Of a stretch of DNA of 64,000 bases, positions 32,341-39,611 are shown piece after piece; position 1 is the first letter of the stretch; each line of letters starts with the position of its first letter. The translations under genes were made by a program, and so were the position numbers. This DNA comes from Planctomycetota bacterium (lineage in GTDB: Bacteria; Planctomycetota; UBA1135): NCBI GenBank assembly GCA_002705055.1, contig PAHY01000016.1, forward strand, positions 1 to 64,000. Reading direction: 5' to 3'. The notes under the pieces were generated by a model. It saw only the letters and a list, made by a program, of their open reading frames with translations, searched no databases and was not told the DNA's origin.

Positions 32341-33156
32341 CTAGAAATCGAATTCGCTGATGAGCCGAGGCGCCAGTTCGTGGAAACGATGGCTGTCCCG
32401 ACTGAGTTCGAAACACGCTGGGGTCGCCGCCGGGAGGCTGGCGAGAAAGCGCTGCACTGCGGGCCAGTCGACCTCGCCTTCGCCGGGAACGAGGTGCGTG
32501 TGATCGCCGCGGCGCATGTCGTCGAGTTGAACATTCCAGACGGAATCGCGCACCGGGCCGGCCACATCTTCGATCGCGCCTTCTTCGGCGACCAGGAGAT
32601 GGCCGACGTCGAGGCTCATGCCCAGGCGATCCCCGAGCTGCGCATGGAGGCGACGCCAGTCGGCCACGGTGGCAACGAGGTGCCCCGGCTCGGGCTCAAG
32701 CGCGAGCCGCACACCCTCTGCCTGTGCAAAGTCGAGCAGCCCGCCGAGCCGATCCACGAGGCGCGGCCAAGCCTCTTCTGAGGAGCTGCCTTCGGGAACC
32801 GCTCCCGACCAGAGCGAAACGAGCTGCGCACCCAGGGGCTCGCACCACTGCACCATCTGGCGCAGAAAGTCGATGCGCCGCTGCGCGGAAGCATCCGGCT
32901 CGAGCAGATTGGGGCGGTGCTTGCGACGCGGATCCAGGACGTAGCGCGCCCCCGTTTCGATGACGACTTGGAGCCCGACCGCCTGGGCGAGCTTGCCGTA
33001 CACCCGCAGGGCCTCGGAGCCGGTAAACATCGGATCGAGGTGACCGACGTCGGGCGTGATCGCCACCGCGCGGTAGCCCAGATGCCCCAGCCACTCGATG
33101 GCCTCCTCGAGCCGGTGGCTGGTGAAGCCATTGGAGTTGTAGCCGAGCAGGACCAC
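32341..33156 (-). CDS. Sugar phosphate isomerase/epimerase-like TIM barrel protein
   Basis: 271 residues of the AP-endonuclease-2 / xylose-isomerase-like superfamily: MVLLGYNSNGFTSHRLEEAI, VAITPDVGHLDP, GVRLALEPEPGHLVATVADW with the metal-site Glu, GMSLDVGHLLVAEE and a C-terminal ACFELSRDSHRF. Members isomerise or epimerise sugars or related compounds with a divalent metal. The substrate is not indicated. It is set between two small membrane proteins of unknown role, in tight spacing (9 and 3 nt). Confidence 0.8.
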   Translation of the reverse strand: MVLLGYNSNGFTSHRLEEAIEWLGHLGYRAVAITPDVGHLDPMFTGSEALRVYGKLAQAVGLQVVIETGARYVLDPRRKHRPNLLEPDASAQRRIDFLRQMVQWCEPLGAQLVSLWSGAVPEGSSSEEAWPRLVDRLGGLLDFAQAEGVRLALEPEPGHLVATVADWRRLHAQLGDRLGMSLDVGHLLVAEEGAIEDVAGPVRDSVWNVQLDDMRRGDHTHLVPGEGEVDWPAVQRFLASLPAATPACFELSRDSHRFHELAPRLISEFDF

Positions 33157-33159
33157 GGG

Positions 33160-33663
33160 CTACTTACGGTTGGTGGGAACGCGCTCTTCGAAGTACTTGA
33201 TCCACTGATCGATGTTCTTCTGGGCAGCGGTGTCGCCCTTGGCCTCGTCGCGCAAGGACTCGAGCGCGACCACGGCGCGCGTGACCTTGGCGCCAGCTTC
33301 CTTGACCATATTGGCGAACTTGAACGGGTCGCCTCCGACCTTCTCTTTCCACTCGACCGCGTCTTCAAAGTCGGCGAGGCCTTCCTTGCCGAGCGCGATC
33401 GCGTCACGGATGCCCTGCTTGTATGCCGGCTCTTGAACCGGCGGCGGAGTGACCACCGGGGGCTTCTCTTGGTTGGGCACCGCCGTGGGCGTGGATGGAC
33501 GCTGCGGGGTGGACCCCTGGCCCGCCTCGGCGCTCGAGCCGATGTGCACGAAGGCCCACGCCACCAGCACCAGGCAGGCCGCCAGCCCGCCGGCCACCGT
33601 GCCGCGGTCGATCATGCCGCCCGATTCGCGGGAAGGCTTGTCCTTTTTCTTCTTCGCGCTCAT
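33160..33663 (-). CDS. Small membrane-anchored protein with GGDP-helix domain (copy 2)
   Basis: 167 residues from the ATG at 33663, which overlaps the rsmB stop (ATGA). A basic start (MSAKKKKDKPSRE), a membrane helix (about 21-45), a Pro/Thr-rich linker and a helical domain with FEDAVEWKEKVGGDPFKFAN and ALESLRDEAKGDTAAQKNID. The last part resembles the protein at 31882. A longer frame to 33831 is in the rsmB shadow. Function unknown. Confidence 0.6.
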   Translation of the reverse strand: MSAKKKKDKPSRESGGMIDRGTVAGGLAACLVLVAWAFVHIGSSAEAGQGSTPQRPSTPTAVPNQEKPPVVTPPPVQEPAYKQGIRDAIALGKEGLADFEDAVEWKEKVGGDPFKFANMVKEAGAKVTRAVVALESLRDEAKGDTAAQKNIDQWIKYFEERVPTNRK

Positions 33664-35048
33664 GCCGAGGCCTCGTCGAGAGGCAGAGGCTCCAGGATAG
33701 CCGCGTATCCGCCGGCGCGGAGACCGTCGGGCTCGAAGCGGCGCTCGGCGGCGACGCGATAGTCGGCCTGCTTGGCGATCCGCGCGGCCATCTGTTCGTT
33801 CTCTTCGGGCTCGAGCGAACAGGTCGTCCACAGCACCCGTGGGCGCGCGCCGTCCGGCGCGAGGTATTGCTTCTGCACGGCCTTGCGGATGAGGTTCTGG
33901 ACCGTGGTGGCGCGGTGCAGCTCGTCTTTGTGGAAGCGCGCGCGCGCCTCGGGGCGCTTATGCAGGACCCCGGTATTGGTGCACGGGACGTCGAGCACGA
34001 TCAGATCGAATTCGCCCTGCGGATACTCGAACGCCTCGGCGTCGAGGCAGTGCGTGGCGATCGAATGCCCCAGCCGCTGTGCCTCGGGCTCGATGCGTGC
34101 GAGACGGCCCGCGTCGGTGTCGCAGGCAAGAATCGTGGCATTCCCCTGCAGGAGCTCGGCGATGGCGAAGGACTTGCCACCCGGGGCAGCGCAGAGATCG
34201 AGCACCCGATCACCGGGCTGAGGCGCCGCCAGCTCGACCGCCTCGAACGACGTGAGATCCTGCACTGCCCAGTGACCTTCGGCGTAACCGGGCAGGCTGC
34301 TGAGCTCGCGGCCGATGCGGCGCGCGAGCAGAAAGCGTGGGTGCTCGCTTTCTTCCAGTTCGACGCCGGCGCCCCGCAGCGCCGTCGCGACTACTTCGCG
34401 CGTCGTGCGCAGCAGATTGACCCGGATCCAGACGGGAGGGACTTCGCTGAGCGCCTGCATGCGCGCCAACGCCGTGGACTCGCCCAATTCGTCAAACCAG
34501 CGGCGGACCAGACCGACTGGGTACGACTGCTGCTGCGCGTGATACTCGATGGGGAACTTGGCTGGATCGTCGAAGATCGGACGGTCAAACCACCAGGAGC
34601 GACGTCCCACGGTGAGGCGACGGCGGGCGAACTCGGTGGAGTAGGGATCTTCGGCCTTGGCTTTGCGCTGCAGGTTGCGCAGGACCGCATGCACGAAGCC
34701 GGTGCGCTCGCGCAGGAAGGGGCGCGCCCCCTGGATGGTGGCGTGGACCGCCGCGTGTTCGGGCACGTTCGACAGGAAGAACAGCTGCAGCGTGCCCAGG
34801 CGCAGCGCCCAGCAGGAAGCTTCGTCGGTGACGCGCTTCTTGCAGTACGGCGCGTAGATGGCGTCGAGCTGCACAGCACGACGCAGGACCCCGCCCAGAA
34901 GCTGACGCGCGAGCGAACGGTCACGGGCTTCGAGGCCGGCGCGCTGGACCGCCTCGCCGAAGCGACGGGTGGGATAGTCGCTGCGATCAAGCAGCAACTC
35001 CATGACGATGCGCCGCAGATCGGGCGGCTTCCCTTCTTTCCCACTCAT
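33660..35048 (-). CDS. rsmB: 16S rRNA m5C967 methyltransferase
   Basis: 462 residues from the ATG at 35048 (ATGA overlap with fmt). An N-terminal NusB-like domain (about 5-140) precedes the Rossmann methyltransferase. The SAM site is VLDLCAAPGGKSFAIAELL; catalytic cysteines are in VLDVPCTNTGVLHKRPEARA (about 355) and VLWTTCSLEPEENEQ (about 407). The usual PCSGxG box reads PCTNTG here. The fmt-rsmB pairing is widespread in bacteria and supports the call. Confidence 0.9.
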   Translation of the reverse strand: MSGKEGKPPDLRRIVMELLLDRSDYPTRRFGEAVQRAGLEARDRSLARQLLGGVLRRAVQLDAIYAPYCKKRVTDEASCWALRLGTLQLFFLSNVPEHAAVHATIQGARPFLRERTGFVHAVLRNLQRKAKAEDPYSTEFARRRLTVGRRSWWFDRPIFDDPAKFPIEYHAQQQSYPVGLVRRWFDELGESTALARMQALSEVPPVWIRVNLLRTTREVVATALRGAGVELEESEHPRFLLARRIGRELSSLPGYAEGHWAVQDLTSFEAVELAAPQPGDRVLDLCAAPGGKSFAIAELLQGNATILACDTDAGRLARIEPEAQRLGHSIATHCLDAEAFEYPQGEFDLIVLDVPCTNTGVLHKRPEARARFHKDELHRATTVQNLIRKAVQKQYLAPDGARPRVLWTTCSLEPEENEQMAARIAKQADYRVAAERRFEPDGLRAGGYAAILEPLPLDEASA

Positions 35049-36001
35049 GTGACCGGGGGCGGGGGTGCGAAGGGGGCCCCGACTTCGATGGCGGTGCCAC
35101 GCAGAAACTCCTGCGCAGAGAGGGCTGCTTTGCCGGTGCGCTGCAGCTGGTCGATGCGAAACACCCCCTGGCCGCAGGCCACGTGCACCCCGCCCTCGAT
35201 CGAGAGCACGGTGCCGGGCGCCGCCGCCGAGGCACCCTCGCCCGGCACCGCTTCGCCCGCGAGAATGCGCACCGCCTGACCGCCGGGCAGCCAAGCCTGC
35301 GCCCAGGGCCAGCCATACATGGCCCGCACCAAGCGATCGATCTGCTGCGAAGACTGCTTCCAATCCACCTCCCCTTCTAGACGACGGATCTTGCGGCAGA
35401 TGGTGACACGATCTTCATCCTGGTCCTCGCCGGCGGGCAGCGGGCCATCGCCGACAGCAGTCAGAAAATCATGCAGGCAGGCGGCGCCCAGTTCGGACAG
35501 ACGCGTGAACAACTCATCGGCGCGCTCGCGCGGACTCAGCGCGACCGAACGCTCGGCCAAGACCGCGCCGGCGTCGAGCGCTTCGACCACGCGCTGCACA
35601 CTGACGCCGCTGACTTCATCCCCGGCAAGAATCGCCGCCTGCACCGGTGAGGCCCCGCGCCAGCGCGGCAACAGCGAACCGTGCACGTTGATGAACCCTT
35701 CGCGCGCGATCTCGAGTAACTCGCGGCGCAGAATCTGTCCGTAAGCGACGACCACCCCCAGCTCGGGCTGCCAGGCCGCGAACTCTTTCAGGAAGCTCGG
35801 GTCATCCGCGCGCTCGGGGCGCAGCACTGGAATGCCAGCGGCCTCCGCGATCGTCACCAGCTCATTCTCGAGCTCCTTGCGCCCGCGCCCGGCCCGCCGG
35901 GGCGGCGCGGTGACCAGCCCACACGGAGCGAGCCCCCCTTCCACGAGCGCGCGGAAGGAGGGCACGGCGAAGGGCGGCGAGCCGAGAAAGGCAGTGCGCA
36001 A
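35045..36001 (-). CDS. fmt: Methionyl-tRNA formyltransferase
   Basis: 318 residues. Formyltransferase core with VVVAYGQILRRELLEIA and NVHGSLLPRWRGASPVQAAI (Asn105 and His107 in the active site, folate-binding SLLPRWRG loop), then the C-terminal tRNA-binding domain (ICRKIRRLEGEVDWKQSSQQ). It formylates initiator Met-tRNA with 10-formyl-THF. It is 13 nt after trxA and overlaps rsmB. No def gene for peptide deformylase is next to it, unlike in many genomes. Confidence 0.93.
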   Translation of the reverse strand: MRTAFLGSPPFAVPSFRALVEGGLAPCGLVTAPPRRAGRGRKELENELVTIAEAAGIPVLRPERADDPSFLKEFAAWQPELGVVVAYGQILRRELLEIAREGFINVHGSLLPRWRGASPVQAAILAGDEVSGVSVQRVVEALDAGAVLAERSVALSPRERADELFTRLSELGAACLHDFLTAVGDGPLPAGEDQDEDRVTICRKIRRLEGEVDWKQSSQQIDRLVRAMYGWPWAQAWLPGGQAVRILAGEAVPGEGASAAAPGTVLSIEGGVHVACGQGVFRIDQLQRTGKAALSAQEFLRGTAIEVGAPFAPPPPVT

Positions 36002-36014
36002 AGCGCGCTTCGGC

Positions 36015-36338
36015 TTACACGTGCGGGCCGACGAGGCCGCGCAGGTCGTCCACCGACATCATGCCGGTGTGGCGGCCGACTTCCTGGCCACCCTTGAAGA
36101 CGACCATGGTCGGGATCGCCATGATCCCCAGGTTGGTCGGCGTCGCCGGCGAATCCTGGGTGTTGTGCTTCACGACCTTCAGCTTGCCGGCCATTTCCTC
36201 GGCCAGAGCATCGACGGCCGGGGCCATCGCGCGGCACGGGCCGCACCACGGGGCCCAGAAATCGACGAGCACAGGGGTGTCACTTTCCAGGACTTCGGCC
36301 TGGAAGTTGTCGTCGGTCACGTCTTGAGCGTTCGACAT
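36015..36338 (-). CDS. trxA: Thioredoxin
   Basis: 107 residues with the full thioredoxin fold and the WCGPC active site (residues 31-35) in VLVDFWAPWCGPCRAMAP, the cis-Pro region IMAIPTMVVFKGGQEVGRHT and no signal peptide, so it is cytoplasmic. It keeps cytoplasmic protein thiols reduced. It lies between scpA and fmt in the same operon. Confidence 0.93.
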   Translation of the reverse strand: MSNAQDVTDDNFQAEVLESDTPVLVDFWAPWCGPCRAMAPAVDALAEEMAGKLKVVKHNTQDSPATPTNLGIMAIPTMVVFKGGQEVGRHTGMMSVDDLRGLVGPHV

Positions 36339-36356
36339 CGTTCGGTCTTTCCGTTG

Positions 36357-37325
36357 TCAGGATGGGGATGATTCGTCTTCCAACAGCTCGCCGACCTCGG
36401 CCTCGCCGGCCGTCGGGTCTTCGTCGAACTGCTCGTCGATGGCATCCAGGTTGAACAGCTCATTGGATTCGCTGCGATGGACGTGGATGTCATCAAAAAA
36501 GTCGCGCTGCTTCAGATCCACCTGCTGCTGCTTGGCGAGCTCGAGCAGCGCGACCAGATAGTAGGCCGCGTCGCTGCGGCCGTGGTTGCCGTCGCGGAGC
36601 AGGGTGAGAAGCGAAGTCTCGCGGATGTCCTGGAGCTTCTCCCAGACTTCCTGGACATAAGCCCGGAGCGGGCGACCTGCAGGGCGAACCTGGTGTGGCC
36701 GCAGAAAACCGGTCTCTTCGTTGAGGCGGGAAATGATCTTGAGCAGGTCCCAGATCGACAGCTCGCCGATGTCCCACTCGTCCTCTTCCTCGTCCTCCTC
36801 GACCTGGTAGCGCCCCAGCCACTTGCCGCCGGCGGGCAGCAGGCGCGCGCGCGCCTCCCAGCGGTCGGCCAGCTGATCGGACACCTGGCGCAGCTCCTTG
36901 TAGGCCAGCAGCTGCTGGACCAGCTCTTCGCCAGGGTCGAAGGGATCCTCGTCGAGATCGACCTCTTCGCTCGGCAACAAGCCCTTGGACTTGATTGCGA
37001 GCAAAGTTGCTGCGACAACCAAGTAGTCCGCCGCCTCGTCGACCGGGATCTCCGGCATCGAGCGGATGTGCGCGCAGAAGCCGTCGCAGACTTCGGCCAG
37101 CGAGACCACGTGGATCTCGAGCTCCTTCTCGCGCACCAGCTGGAGCAGCAGGTCGAGCGGGCCGTGGAAGACCCGGTCGAGGTGCACGGTGTAGGAGAGC
37201 TCGCCGTCGCCCTCGTTTTCGGGCGCGACGGCCCCCGTTTGCCCCGGCACCCGCGCGGGCGGGAGTTCTTCGGGGTGGACAGGCTCGATCATCGACGGCG
37301 AGGGCCGGGGCGGCTCGGCAGGCAT
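36357..37325 (-). CDS. scpA: Segregation and condensation protein A
   Basis: 322 residues. After a disordered Pro/Glu-rich start (1-40) comes the ScpA core: HLDRVFHGPLDLLLQLVREK, PVDEAADYLVVAATLLAIKS, then an acidic spacer, and a C-terminal winged helix (ETSLLTLLRDGNHGRSDAAY, FLALLELAKQ-like VALLELAKQQQVDLKQRDFF). ScpA is the kleisin that bridges SMC heads in condensin. The partner scpB, often adjacent, is not here; the gene is between the peptidase and trxA. Confidence 0.9.
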   Translation of the reverse strand: MPAEPPRPSPSMIEPVHPEELPPARVPGQTGAVAPENEGDGELSYTVHLDRVFHGPLDLLLQLVREKELEIHVVSLAEVCDGFCAHIRSMPEIPVDEAADYLVVAATLLAIKSKGLLPSEEVDLDEDPFDPGEELVQQLLAYKELRQVSDQLADRWEARARLLPAGGKWLGRYQVEEDEEEDEWDIGELSIWDLLKIISRLNEETGFLRPHQVRPAGRPLRAYVQEVWEKLQDIRETSLLTLLRDGNHGRSDAAYYLVALLELAKQQQVDLKQRDFFDDIHVHRSESNELFNLDAIDEQFDEDPTAGEAEVGELLEDESSPS

Positions 37326-37349
37326 CTTACAAGGAGAGTGGCCCGATCC

Positions 37350-38033
37350 CTAGCCGCTGAAGCCGCGGTTGATCGCGTCGACCAGCTCGTAGCGGATGCC
37401 GAACAGATTGCCGTAGAAGTCCATGATCGCGTGGAGCGGCGGGATCAGCACCGACCACAGCAGCCCGCGATTCAGGAACAGGATCGCCAGCAGGATGATC
37501 AGCCCGAAGGACTGCATCCGCCACCAGAAGCGCTCGGCCTCGCCGGTGAGGAAGGAGCCGACGATCTTGCTGCCGTCCAGGGGCGGGATCGGCAGCAGGT
37601 TGAACAGGGCCAGGACGACGTTGAAGTAGGCCGCGATCGCCAGGACCGAGACCCCCATGGCGTCCGGCGCCCACAGCCCGAACTGCAGAATCAGCGCCAG
37701 AATCCCGCACAGGGCGAAGCCGATCAGGAGGTTGCTGATGGGCCCCGCCGCCGCCACCAGGGCCATGCTCTGGCGCACATTGCGGAATCGCCGGGGGTCG
37801 ACCGGTACCGGGCGCGCGCCGCCCAGGATGGGGGCCCCGCTAACCGCCAGCACGGTGGGCAGGATCACCGTCATGAAGGGGTCGATGTGGGGCAGCGGAT
37901 TGAGCGTGAGCCGCCCCATCATCCGCGCGGTTTCGTCCCCCCGCAGCCAGGCCACCCAGCCGTGGGCAACCTCGTGGATCACGATCGACCAGACGACGAT
38001 CGCGATGACTCCAATGACGATGAACGGCTCCAT
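37350..38033 (-). CDS. Site-2 protease family (M50) membrane peptidase
   Basis: 227 residues from the ATG at 38033; an ATG eight codons upstream (38057) is possible. Multiple membrane helices. The zinc site HEVAH is at residues 20-24 (SIVIHEVAHGWVAW) and the second metal motif is LFNLLPIPPLDGSKIV. The short form without PDZ domains matches the FpnP-like/Rip-like group. It would cleave membrane-embedded regulators; its target here is unknown. It is divergent from kdsD with 79 bp between starts. Confidence 0.88.
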   Translation of the reverse strand: MEPFIVIGVIAIVVWSIVIHEVAHGWVAWLRGDETARMMGRLTLNPLPHIDPFMTVILPTVLAVSGAPILGGARPVPVDPRRFRNVRQSMALVAAAGPISNLLIGFALCGILALILQFGLWAPDAMGVSVLAIAAYFNVVLALFNLLPIPPLDGSKIVGSFLTGEAERFWWRMQSFGLIILLAILFLNRGLLWSVLIPPLHAIMDFYGNLFGIRYELVDAINRGFSG

Positions 38034-38112
38034 GAACTGGCGTGGGCGCGAGCCCAAGCGCGCAGCCTACAATAGTTCCTTCGATGCCGCCTTCCAGCGG
38101 CACGCGGCCCCC

Positions 38113-39093
38113 ATGGCATTCGACGGCAAGCGCGCTCTCGCCCGCGGCAAGCAGGTTCTGGAACTCGAGGCCGAGGCGGTCCGGCTGTTGGCCGACGCCC
38201 TCGATGGCCCCGCCTTTCTTCGTGCCTGCGAACTCCTGCTCGCCTGCACGGGCCGGGTCGTGGTCACCGGCATGGGCAAGGCCGGGCTGGTCGGCCAGAA
38301 GATCTCGGCCACCCTCGCCTCGACCGGGACCCCCAGCCTGTTCCTGCACCCCGGCGAAGCGCTGCACGGCGACCTCGGCCGGGTGCGCCCGGAGGACGTG
38401 GTGCTGGCGCTCTCGAAGAGCGGCGGCACTCGCGAGGTCGTGCAGCTGCTCGGGCCGGTGCGCGCGATCGGCGCGCCGATCATCGCGCTCTGTGAATCGG
38501 CGGACTCTCCTTTAGGGGGCGGCGCCGATCTGGTGCTCAGCCTGGGCCAGGCGCCGGAAGCCTGCCCGCTCGGGCTGGCGCCGACAGTCAGCACGACGGT
38601 CATGCTCGCGCTGGGAGACGCCCTGGCCATGGCGGTGCTCGAAGGGCGCGACTTCACGCGCGAAGAGTTCGCTCGCTTCCATCCGGCGGGATCGCTCGGC
38701 AAGCAGCTGATGCAGGTCGGCGAGATCATGCGCGATGGGGCAGAGCTGCCGCTGGTCACCATCGGCAGCACCGTCGCCGATGTGCTCGCCGTCATGTCGC
38801 AGACCCCGGGGCGTCCAGGCGCGGCCCTGGTCGTCGACCAGGATCAGAAGCTGCGCGGCATCTTCACCGACGGCGATTTGCGCCGCATGGCCGAGGGCGG
38901 CTCGATTCCGGTCGGCGAAGCGATCGACTCCTACATGGCCGCCGATCCGAAGAGGCTGCAGCCCCAGGAACTGGTCGGCGAAGCCCTGCGCGCCTTCCGC
39001 GATACCCACGTCGACCAGATGCCGGTCGTCGATGACGACGGACGCGTCGTGGGCCTGGTCGATGTTCAAGATCTGCTGGAGGTTCGGATTTGA
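38113..39093 (+). CDS. kdsD: Arabinose-5-phosphate isomerase
   Basis: 326 residues. SIS domain (about 30-170) with VVVTGMGKAGLVGQKISATL, ALSKSGGTREVVQLLGPVRA and the Lys in the active site, then two CBS domains (about 200-320, ending DQMPVVDDDGRVVGLVDVQD). It turns ribulose-5-phosphate into arabinose-5-phosphate, the first Kdo precursor. The start at 38113 matches the family length of about 328. It is followed by kdsC overlapping by 4 nt, so this is a Kdo operon. Confidence 0.93.
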   Translation: MAFDGKRALARGKQVLELEAEAVRLLADALDGPAFLRACELLLACTGRVVVTGMGKAGLVGQKISATLASTGTPSLFLHPGEALHGDLGRVRPEDVVLALSKSGGTREVVQLLGPVRAIGAPIIALCESADSPLGGGADLVLSLGQAPEACPLGLAPTVSTTVMLALGDALAMAVLEGRDFTREEFARFHPAGSLGKQLMQVGEIMRDGAELPLVTIGSTVADVLAVMSQTPGRPGAALVVDQDQKLRGIFTDGDLRRMAEGGSIPVGEAIDSYMAADPKRLQPQELVGEALRAFRDTHVDQMPVVDDDGRVVGLVDVQDLLEVRI

Positions 39094-39608
39094 GCCACGC
39101 GCTCCCGGCCGAGCTGCTGGCGCGCGCCGCCGAGGTGCGTCTGCTGATCTCCGACATCGACGGCTGCTGGACCGATGGGTCGATTCAGCTCTCCCCCGCC
39201 GGCGAGCTGGTGAGCTTCCACGTCCACGACGGCTATGGCATCAAGCAGCTGCAGCGCGCCGGGATTGAAGTCGCCGTCATCAGCGGTCGCGATGTCCCCG
39301 CGGTCGCGCAACGCACCCGCTATCTGGGGCTGCAGGAGATCCACCTGGGCCACCCGGACAAGCGCGCGCTCGCCGCAGCGCTGGTGCAGTCGCGCGGGCT
39401 CGCCCCCGAACAGGTCGCGGCCTTCGGCGACGATCTGCCTGACCTCGCGCTGTTCGAAGTCGCCGGCCTAAAGTGCGCCCCGGCCAACGCGGTCGCGGGC
39501 GTGCGCGCGTCGGCGGATTACGTCACCGAGCGCAGCGGCGGACAGGGCGCGGTACGCGAGCTGGCGGACCTGCTGCTCGCCGCCCGGGACGCCGCAGGAG
39601 GTCGCTAG
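39090..39608 (+). CDS. kdsC: Kdo-8-phosphate phosphatase (KdsC family)
   Basis: 172 residues, TTG start overlapping the kdsD stop. HAD phosphatase with motif I LLISDIDGCWTDGSI (nucleophile Asp22 and acid Asp24), ISGRD, a Lys in a PDKRALAAAL context and FGDDLPDLALF. There is no cap domain, as in KdsC tetramers. It removes the phosphate from Kdo-8-P. The Cys-Trp in motif I differs from the usual DVDGVLTDG, but the catalytic residues are intact. Confidence 0.88.
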   Translation: MSHALPAELLARAAEVRLLISDIDGCWTDGSIQLSPAGELVSFHVHDGYGIKQLQRAGIEVAVISGRDVPAVAQRTRYLGLQEIHLGHPDKRALAAALVQSRGLAPEQVAAFGDDLPDLALFEVAGLKCAPANAVAGVRASADYVTERSGGQGAVRELADLLLAARDAAGGR

Positions 39609-39611
39609 AGC

